Below are positions 57,695-64,000 of a DNA stretch of 64,000 bases, piece by piece. How positions within the stretch are numbered: position 1 is the stretch's first letter; each line of letters begins with the position of its first letter. The position numbers and the translations under genes are program-made. The notes under the pieces are model-generated. The model was not told where the DNA came from and searched no databases. It was given only the letters and a program-made list of their open reading frames with translations. Source of the DNA: Piromyces finnis (lineage: Eukaryota; Neocallimastigomycota; Neocallimastigomycetes; Neocallimastigales; Neocallimastigaceae); the NCBI GenBank assembly GCA_002104945.1, contig MCFH01000061.1:124001-188000 (forward strand), in the 5' to 3' direction.

Positions 57695-58664
57695 CAATAA
57701 GTACCTTAGCCTTGACTTCATCAATATCATTGGTTTTGATATAAAAATAAATGATATTTTTCTTTTCACCTTTATGAATTTCGAATATGTTTGAAGTTCC
57801 CTTGGAATTAAGATTATCCTTTTTAATTTTCTTGATTGAAGGGCTAGCTTCGTCTTCTGAATAGCATCTCTTGATAATTTTTACATTTTTTGGTTTCTTT
57901 TTGTTTGGACAATTGAATTGAAAGTGTCTAGACTTTCCACAAGTAAAGCAAACTCCCTTCTTCTTAGCCTCAGTGCGATTTATTTTATTTTCATCATAAT
58001 TACTTCTATGAGGAGGGAAGTAATTAACCTTTCTTTGACCTAAACTGATCCTATATAAGTCCACATCCATAGGATCATTTTGGTTATAATTTCTTCGGTC
58101 TTGATGCGTCATGTAATATTCACTGATATCATTTCTCTTAGTAAGATTTTCAATACTAAGGACATCAGAATAAAGACGCTCTAATTGAGAGGGATTTGGA
58201 TTCACTACAGCTAAATGTTCACGCATTTTTGGATGTAATCCTTTTGTGAACATGTATATTTTTGCTGCTTCATTGAAATTCGAATTTTGGCTAACGCGTT
58301 GAAATTCGTTAATGTATTCGAACACCTTGCCAAATTTTCTTTGTTTAATGTTGCAAAGTCTTCCATTTGCAACAATCGTATCATTATTCGGATCCCCGAA
58401 ATTGGTACGAAGGGCAGTAATAAATTGATCATAGTTCCTTAGAACGGCGTCGTTATTTTGTCTTAAACGGGCGGCCCATTCTAAAGGTCTATTAACAAAG
58501 TAGGATATCAAGAAGCGGACTCTCGCTTCATCATTAACGAATCTATCAGGGTTAGCTTCAATAGCTAGCTCAACCCTAGTCAAGAACCCGTCTAGTTCTT
58601 GTCTGCGGCCTGTGAAAACCGGAGGATCATTAACTATCCTCAAGGACGCTCCTTGGCGTTCCAT
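57690..58664 (-). CDS. gag of Gypsy-3
   Basis: About 324 aa from ATG 58664 (MERQGASLRIVNDPPVFTG); the frame is open upstream but has no earlier ATG. Capsid features: RVRFLISYFVNRPLEWAARL, FITALRTNFGD and KVFEYINEFQRVSQNSNF. A CCHC zinc knuckle CFTCGKSRHFQFNC lies about 80 residues before the end (within residues 235-250). The frame ends in KAKVLIV, where GTG TAA belongs to the inserted LTR; natural gag continued into protease. It belongs to a different gag group from Gypsy-2 and Gypsy-4, which lack the knuckle. Confidence 0.93.
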   Translation of the reverse strand: MERQGASLRIVNDPPVFTGRRQELDGFLTRVELAIEANPDRFVNDEARVRFLISYFVNRPLEWAARLRQNNDAVLRNYDQFITALRTNFGDPNNDTIVANGRLCNIKQRKFGKVFEYINEFQRVSQNSNFNEAAKIYMFTKGLHPKMREHLAVVNPNPSQLERLYSDVLSIENLTKRNDISEYYMTHQDRRNYNQNDPMDVDLYRISLGQRKVNYFPPHRSNYDENKINRTEAKKKGVCFTCGKSRHFQFNCPNKKKPKNVKIIKRCYSEDEASPSIKKIKKDNLNSKGTSNIFEIHKGEKKNIIYFYIKTNDIDEVKAKVLIV

Positions 58665-58906
58665 GTTTTCGTTTAAGTGTAATTTATCTAAGAGATGGTT
58701 TATTTCTTCCAATATGATTATGTTATAAATATTTAATTTTTTATAATATTTTAGTTAAGATGTCGTCGTAACTCTATCCTGTCAAACGGTGTTAGACGAG
58801 CTCTTAAAAATATTATAACAAAATTAAATATATTCAATATATATGGAAGACCTTTGAGTAACAAGCACCAAGTTAACTAGCCCTCAGAAGGTACGATGAA
58901 ATTCCG

Positions 58907-59145
58907 AAACGCGGTAGATTTTCCTAAAAACGCGGTAGATTCCCTATACACACAGTAGATTTTCCTAGAAACGCGGTAGATTCCCTATACACACAGTAGA
59001 TTTTCCTAAAAACGCGGTAGATTCCCTATACACACAGTAGATTTTCCTAGAAACGCGGTAGATTCCCTATACACACGGTAGATTTTCCTAGAAACGCGGT
59101 AGATTCCCTATACACACGGTAGATTTTCCTAGAAACGCGGTAGAT
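58907..59145. repeat. minisatellite in the Gypsy-3 leader
   Basis: About twelve copies of a 21-base motif alternate between two forms, CGCGGTAGATTCCCTATAC and CACGGTAGATTTTCCTAG, giving 42-bp pairs. It lies in the untranslated leader between primer site and gag. The same motif type (TACCGCGTTT and TAGGAAAA on the minus strand) occurs once after the primer site of Gypsy-2. Confidence 0.95.
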
Positions 59146-59208
59146 ATGAAAAAAATTTAAAATATGTTTTATTAGAAAAATTTTATAACGTGTTTTATTA
59201 TGCAAAAG

Positions 59209-59219
59209 GTAATTGTTAT
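59209..59219 (-). promoter_or_regulatory. putative self-priming primer-binding site of Gypsy-3
   Basis: On the minus strand ATAACAATTAC follows the 5' LTR directly and is complementary over 11 nt to GTAATTGTTAT in the same LTR (59378-59368). Confidence 0.72.
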
Positions 59220-59945
59220 TGTAAAAATTTTAAAATTTAAAACAGATTATAAAATTTTTTACAATAAAACAAAAACACTAAATAAAATAAAAAATTAAAA
59301 ACAAAACAAAATTTATTTATATCCTCTTTTATTTATTCTTATTTAGTTATTAACTAAACTATAGTCAATAACAATTACATCGTTTAACTATGAAATTTTA
59401 CATGTATTTATATTTTTTACAAATTATATTTTAATATACTATTCTATTTAATTATACATATATTCAATATAAAATAAACAAAACTAATTTAATACTAATT
59501 TAATTAAATAATAAAATAATAAAACTAAACTAAAACTAATTAAGTACACTTTTGATTCAATTTGAGTAAACTACAAATTGAATACAGTCCATGTATTACC
59601 TATATATTAATTAAATATTAGTAATACTATTTATTATATATTTACTATTAAAAAATACTAATTTAAAACTACGCTAAAGTTATTAAACTATTTTTAATTA
59701 AATAAGAACTTTTTAAGATTTAATTTGAATATTTAAAATATTTAAATTTAATTATCCATTAATTTAAATATTTATCCAAATTTCATTTCTAACTCTGATA
59801 TTTTAAAATTAATCTTTATTTAATTATTCCATAAAATTTATATGATAAATTTTATAAATAATTTTTCATTAAAATATCAAAATTATTATTTAATAATTAT
59901 TAATTAATTATTAAATAATTTAAAGATATATATTATATCTTTACA
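59220..59945 (-). repeat. 5' LTR of Gypsy-3 (family E)
   Basis: 726 bp; pairs with 52296-53021; followed by the duplicated AGAAA. Confidence 0.95.
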
Positions 59946-60488
59946 AGAAATAATTTTGAAAATAATAATTATTTAATTATAACAAATATGTTATGTTAAT
60001 ATCAATTAATAATGATGAATTATTAATTGAATAGTTTTTATAATTACTAATTAGGATCAAATGTTTAAATGATTAATCATATGTTTATTTTACTTTATGT
60101 CATGACAAACAAACAAACAAACAATCTTATTACTTATTTAATTATATTATTAATATATTACATGTAATACTTTATTCTTATTAATATCAATTTAATAATC
60201 TGAACAAAGAATATAAAAGAGAATGAATGGAATTCGATTTTAATTCTTTGTAAAGATTATAGTTATAATCTTAATTATATAGTTACTTATAATATCATTT
60301 ATATTATTATTATTAAATAAATAAAAATTTATAAAAAGTTATTTTAAAAGTAAATATAAATTTTTCATTTTTCATTTGGAAGTTTAAAGTGTTATTTTAT
60401 TATCAAATTTAATTTCTTAAAAAACATATTTACTATATAATTAATAACATTCTGACCTGGCCGCATAACCAAACCCAAAAACTTAACA

Positions 60489-60499
60489 ATAATCTTTAC
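60489..60499 (+). promoter_or_regulatory. putative self-priming primer-binding site of Gypsy-4
   Basis: ATAATCTTTAC directly after the LTR is the exact complement of GTAAAGATTAT at 60250-60260 in the LTR. Confidence 0.75.
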
Positions 60500-60523
60500 C
60501 CGCTGTTTAGTGACTACTTTAGA

Positions 60524-61531
60524 ATGTTCACTCCGGTTCCTAATTTCCCAGACGAGGTAAACCAACTAAGAGAGGATGCTACTCAGACTGCCAAGGATAT
60601 CATTGAGGGTATCAATGAAAATTTGGTTTTCCGTGAAGATTTTCAAAATTTTTCCAATGATGTGAATAATCGTTTGAATGAAATCATGGGTGTATTAACC
60701 AATATGAATAATAATCAAACTGCTCAGAATGAAGATGAACAACCATTGTTACATACCAACTATGATAGGATAGCTACTCCAAGACCTACTGTCTTTAGAG
60801 ATGATGAATCTACTTCAACAAAATTTGATTTGGATCATGATGTTATCATGAGAGGCCGTTTTGCTACTCCAATCACTCAAGTGCCAGATCCAAGTATGTT
60901 CTCCGGTAAGACTAGTGATACCGATTTGTTTTGTCAATTATGTGAAGATACTTTTAAAACTCTACCAAATCGAACTTTACCAGAAGAAACAAAAATTAAT
61001 TTTGTACAATTCCGTCTTCGTGATGCTGCTAGAAATTGGTATCTTGCCAAGTACAAGGATAATATTTATCCATCTACCATGCAAGAATTGTTGGATGGAT
61101 TAAGAATTGCTTTCTCGAATGTAGCTAAAATCAAAATAATGCGTTTAAAACAACAATATGGTAAAATAAATGATTATATCGAGGAATTCCGCTCTCTTTC
61201 ACAACAATTTAAATGGAATGAAGAAGCATTTTCTTTAATCTTTTATAATGGTTTACATCCTAAATATCAGGAAGAAATTGAAAAGATGGAGGTATTTCCA
61301 ACCACCATGGAGTCCATTATAACTAGATGTATTTTGATCGAAAGTTCTCTTTCTACAAAGAATAAGATTATCCAGTCTTCCAACTCTAAATCTAACAAGA
61401 AAAGAAATTCACATTTCAACCACCACAGATCATACAACAACAACAACAATAACAACAATAACTTCCAAAAATATAATAATAATTACAATAACAACAATTA
61501 TAAAGCTCAAAAAATTAGTTCAAAAAACTAA
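60524..61531 (+). CDS. gag of Gypsy-4
   Basis: 335 aa from the first ATG after the primer site. The N-terminus (about 1-70) is probably helical. The capsid region (about 105-275) reads DHDVIMRGRFATPITQVPDPSMFSG, INFVQFRLRDAARNWY and KINDYIEEFRSLSQQFKW. The C-terminal 50 residues are basic and Asn-rich (KSNKKRNSHFNHHRSYNNNN) with no zinc knuckle. Closely related to the Gypsy-2 gag throughout, so the two are sister families. It ends at the A AAA AAC heptamer before TAA. Intact, so it might still supply capsid to other copies. Confidence 0.95.
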   Translation: MFTPVPNFPDEVNQLREDATQTAKDIIEGINENLVFREDFQNFSNDVNNRLNEIMGVLTNMNNNQTAQNEDEQPLLHTNYDRIATPRPTVFRDDESTSTKFDLDHDVIMRGRFATPITQVPDPSMFSGKTSDTDLFCQLCEDTFKTLPNRTLPEETKINFVQFRLRDAARNWYLAKYKDNIYPSTMQELLDGLRIAFSNVAKIKIMRLKQQYGKINDYIEEFRSLSQQFKWNEEAFSLIFYNGLHPKYQEEIEKMEVFPTTMESIITRCILIESSLSTKNKIIQSSNSKSNKKRNSHFNHHRSYNNNNNNNNNFQKYNNNYNNNNYKAQKISSKN

Positions 61532-61554
61532 ATAAAGGACTTCCATTGAAGTCC
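61522..61554 (+). promoter_or_regulatory. predicted -1 ribosomal frameshift signal of Gypsy-4
   Basis: Heptamer A AAA AAC at 61522-61528 in the gag frame, then TAA. After 8 bases a perfect 7-bp stem GGACTTC/GAAGTCC with loop CATT (61537-61554). Same heptamer and position as Gypsy-2 but an unrelated stem sequence. Confidence 0.8.
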
Positions 61555-61905
61555 CATCACCACTCGAATACAAAAATATTAAACTACACTTTTCCCACTA
61601 TCAACAAAGATAATACATTACCTTCAACATTTTTTACTTTTAATACATATGTATTATCCAATAATGGAGGTACAAATAATGTACATAATAAAATTGTATG
61701 TACATCACTATTAGATAGTGGATCTTATTGTAATTTTATGTCGTACAAACTATTACGTACATTACAATTACATCCTCATAAAATTAATAATGTTATCACT
61801 TTACAAGGTATCAGTGGTACTTCAATTGAACTTGATGAATATATCAACCTAAACTTTCAGTTAAAACTATTTATCAACAATAAATTCCATTTCATCAATT
61901 TCAAA
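61529..61905 (+). pseudogene. truncated pol of Gypsy-4 (protease only)
   Basis: The -1 frame continues from the gag end without ATG. About 125 codons match the Gypsy-2 pol start: LLDSGSYCNFMSYKLLRTLQLHPHK and ITLQGISGTSIELDEYINLNF. The match ends after INFKE at about 61905, where family E LTR sequence begins and supplies a stop at 61921. RT, RNase H and integrase are missing. Confidence 0.9.
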
Positions 61906-61996
61906 GAAATAATTTTTCATTAAAATATAAAAATTATTATTTAATAATTATTAATTAATTATTAAATAATTTAAAGATATATTTTATATCTTTACA
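61906..61996 (-). repeat. LTR fragment of family E
   Basis: About 90 bp equal to the end of the Gypsy-3 LTR (TTTTCATTAAAATAT... to TATATCTTTACA). It marks the break in Gypsy-4. From 61997 to 62167 the sequence is AT-rich without a gene. Confidence 0.85.
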
Positions 61997-62167
61997 AATA
62001 TAAAATAAAATTTATAAAAAAATGATGAAAAATTTGAAAAATTTTATTAAATTTTTTATTCAAAGAAAATAAAAAAAATAAAATAGATGAGATAGAATTC
62101 GTCTTCAGTTTATTAATGTGTGTTTTTCTTGATTTTTTAATATAATGGTCGTTATTTTTATATATTT

Positions 62168-62930
62168 TTATAGAGAGTACAAATAGGGCATCATATTTTT
62201 AATATGAACATTACATTCTAGTATTTTATGCGTGTCTAGTGTCTCTAAAACTAAAGTGTTGAATTTTGATACTTTCTTTACTTTAAATGGTTCTAAAAGA
62301 ATGGATCTAATTTTTCCTACCTATATATCTTACCAACACTTGATCATCTGGCTTGTACCGATGTTGAATAGACTTTACTGGTTCATTTCTTTGAAGCCAG
62401 TAATCGTGGGCTTGCTTGATATTTTCTGTAGCTTCTTGTACCCAATTCTGGTGTCTGACAAAATGTCTAAAATTGTATTCTTCGTTAGATTCGTCCTTTT
62501 TTTTGGAATATCTGGTAGCAATACACTTAGAGGCCATAAGTCTTTTCTTCCATATAAAAGTTCGAAACTACTAAATCCTGTAACTTTCGAACGAGATGTA
62601 CACAGAGCCCATAAGGTTGCAGAAAGTATTCGTCCCAATTTTCTTGATTTTTGCATAAGTGTCGAAGTATTTTTATTATTTCTCTATTTCTGTTTTTGAC
62701 TTGTCCATTAGCTTCAGGATGATGTAGTGCAACGAATTGAACTCAGGAACCATATAAGTCTATCATTGTTTTTGTTATATCTGAAGTGAATTGACTTCCA
62801 TTATCTGTGACAATTATTTCTGGGACGCCATGTCTTGCAAAGATGTCTTTTAAGAAATAACTAACGTCTTGACTTTCAATTTTTTTTAAGGGAGTGTAGT
62901 TATTATTCATCACAAACAAGTGAAACACTT
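62168..62930 (-). pseudogene. gypsy integrase C-terminal half with a lost catalytic Glu
   Basis: Pieces in three phases on the minus strand. IIVTDNGSQFTS carries the second catalytic Asp. Next HHPEANGQVKNRNREI has Lys where the catalytic Glu of the DDE triad is expected (GQVE in all other copies here). It continues with FELLYGRKDLWPLSVLLPDI, then NWVQEATENIKQAHDYWL, YKPDDQVLVRYIG and a final frame with SILLEPFKVKKVSKFNTLVLET ending at 62168. No chromodomain is seen. The LLYGR motif shows a gypsy lineage different from Gypsy-1 to Gypsy-4. RT is not present, so this is an isolated fragment. Confidence 0.85.
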
Positions 62931-63007
62931 TATAAAATTATTTAAATAAAAAAAATGAATATTATTATCTTTGTAGTTTCATAATCCAAGATTCAAAAAT
63001 ACTATTA

Positions 63008-63079
63008 AGGGGCGTTCCGGATTTGAACCGAAGACCTATTGATCTGCAGTCAATTGCTCTACCGCTGAGCTAACACCCC
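63008..63079 (-). tRNA. tRNA-Cys(GCA)
   Basis: 72 nt. Acceptor GGGGTGT/ACGCCCC (one G-U), discriminator T as usual for Cys, D arm GCTCAGCGGTAGAGC, anticodon stem ATTGA/TCAAT with loop CTGCAGA (anticodon GCA), T arm TTCGG-TTCAAAT-CCGGA. No intron. A family G LTR begins 14 bp upstream of its 5' end. Confidence 0.95.
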
Positions 63080-63093
63080 TTTTATCTGCATTG

Positions 63094-63651
63094 TGATACG
63101 TAGAAAATATTATCTTAATTCTATAAATGAATATAGAAAGTGATAATATTTGTATCTAAAAAATAATATTTAATAAATAAAATTTAAAGAAAATAAAAAT
63201 AAATGATTTTTATACTTGTTCATTTTCAAGTATTAGTTAGTTTTATAAAATATAGTTTATTTAATTATAAATTTTGATATTTAATAACTCTAGTATTATT
63301 AAATATATATTTTATTATGAATACATCTCGGTATGTATGTGAATATAATTATAAGTATTATTTTAATAAATTTAATATTATTATCTAATTTTTCTGGATT
63401 ATTAGGAACATTTTTAAAAATAAGTAATTCTATCACTATTTATACAAAATTATTATTTTAAGATATAATTATAAACAAATATAAACTATTTAATTTAAAA
63501 AGAAATAAACAATTAAATAAACAAAAAGTTTACATTTATAATTTTTAATTTAATAATTTTATACATGTTAAATATTTTAAATTTTTATCTATATTTTAAT
63601 TATTATTATTATTATTATTAATTTATAATTTATAAATTTAATTATTTATCA
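63094..63651 (-). repeat. LTR of family G, probably the 3' LTR of a minus-strand gypsy element
   Basis: 558 bp from TGATACGTAG to AATTATTTATCA, with inverted ends TGATA/TATCA. A copy cut by Gypsy-2 lies at 23848-24355. On the minus strand the bases before the LTR read TTAAGGGCGAAGATAT, close to the Gypsy-3 tract AAAGGGCGAGAT, which suggests a polypurine tract. Confidence 0.75.
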
Positions 63652-64000
63652 ATATCTTCGCCCTTAAGATATAACTTCGTCCCTTGAAGTTACGAAAGGA
63701 AAAATAATAGATAAAGAATTAAATTTTATAAGTAATTAAAGTTCTTCATTTTATTACTTCTTCTTCTTCTTAGGATTTTCTTTTTTCTTTCTTTATATGC
63801 ATGTTTAATTTTTATTGTCCTCCATTAATTTATTTTTAATATATAATTTTCCGGATAGTTTTTAATAGTAGCTGCAGTGTCTTTTTCAAATAATTTTATT
63901 CTTCATTTATATCCACATTAATTAAAGCTTACTTAAGGTTTATTATTATTTAAAGTTTATTTTCTGATACTTTTATTCCATTATCCACAGATTATTTTGA
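63652..64000 (-). pseudogene. 3' end of a decayed gypsy element leaving the window
   Basis: Behind the presumed polypurine tract the minus strand can be read as ...RKKKENPKKKKK ending at TAA near 63756, a plausible pol tail. Further right a frame reads FEKDTAATIKNYPENYILK, loosely like the last helix of a chromodomain (after TWEP), but stops and frame changes separate the pieces. Weak evidence; most of the element lies outside. Confidence 0.35.

Larger units (their letters stand above)
52296..59945 (-). mobile_element. Gypsy-3: full-length chromodomain Ty3/gypsy element
   Basis: LTRs of 726 bp at 52296-53021 (3') and 59220-59945 (5') differ at roughly ten positions, so it is older than Gypsy-1. 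AGAAA is duplicated on both sides (52291-52295 and 59946-59950). The minus strand has primer site, leader with a minisatellite, gag, pol and polypurine tract (AAAGGGCGAGAT next to 53021). A solo LTR (56907-57694) separates gag and pol, so the copy is defective. Confidence 0.96.
51713..60488 (+). repeat. 5' LTR of Gypsy-4 (family D), interrupted by Gypsy-3
   Basis: The two pieces total about 1.12 kb, TGAAGATATTAACTGG to CCAAAAACTTAACA. GTAAAGATTAT at 60250-60260 is the probable transcript start, 239 bp from the LTR end; the same interval in Gypsy-1 is 236 bp. Confidence 0.9.
51713..61905 (+). mobile_element. Gypsy-4: 5' part of a Ty3/gypsy element, with Gypsy-3 nested in its LTR
   Basis: 5' LTR of family D (51713-52295 plus 59951-60488), self-priming site, gag and the start of pol (protease). 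Pol breaks off at about 61905 where a piece of family E LTR is joined; RT, integrase and the 3' LTR are absent. Sister to Gypsy-2 by gag, protease and frameshift signal. Transcribed away from tRNA-Ile copy 4. Confidence 0.9.

Noticed and set aside
58907-59145. minisatellite as a CRISPR or centromere repeat
   Set aside because: It lies inside the leader of a retrotransposon and alternates two 21-base forms without unique spacers.

Overview
This window is a very AT-rich stretch of a eukaryotic genome, most likely fungal. Ty3/gypsy chromodomain elements with Tf1-type self-priming signals, Ty1/copia elements, a tRNA-Ile(UAU) with a short intron, long asparagine-rich reading frames and intergenic DNA that is almost pure A and T all fit that. 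An early-diverging AT-rich lineage such as the anaerobic gut fungi fits well, but the sequence alone does not name the organism. I see no clear conserved host protein gene. The window is a graveyard and nursery of LTR retrotransposons gathered around seven tRNA genes.

Layout. 1-2751: the start of a minus-strand gag-like gene, tRNA-Val(UAC) and initiator tRNA-Met. 2768-8903: an intact gypsy element (called Gypsy-1 here) sitting 16 bp upstream of the initiator tRNA. 8904-10924: a foldback element with near-identical arms and a solo LTR in its tip. 10925-17046: solo and nested LTRs. 17474-21612: a minus-strand coiled-coil gene with a frameshift near its end, then an Asn-rich frame followed by a decayed gypsy pol of different base composition. 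21909-24355: more LTR remnants. 24356-37366: Gypsy-2 on the minus strand, with an intact copia element inserted in its 5' LTR. 37433-51646: four copies of tRNA-Ile(UAU), a copia ghost, microsatellites and stacked LTRs. 51713-61905: Gypsy-4 on the plus strand, truncated at its 3' side, whose 5' LTR holds a complete Gypsy-3 on the minus strand; Gypsy-3 in turn has a solo LTR inside its protease active site. 62168-64000: an integrase pseudogene with a lost catalytic residue, tRNA-Cys(GCA), and the 3' end of another gypsy element leaving the window.

Three patterns stand out. (1) At all four tRNA-Ile copies, LTR elements of four families (C, D, F, H) lie at the same nucleotide, right after AGGTG about 66 bp upstream of the tRNA, always with the element 5' end facing the tRNA. 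At two loci they are stacked. (2) All four gypsy elements with a visible 5' LTR boundary have, directly after the LTR, 11-12 nt complementary to a site inside their own LTR, the signature of Tf1-type self-priming. (3) Gypsy-2 and Gypsy-4 share the slippery heptamer A AAA AAC immediately before the gag stop, followed by different but well-formed stem-loops, which predicts -1 frameshifting. Family letters A to K for LTRs are names made up for this answer.
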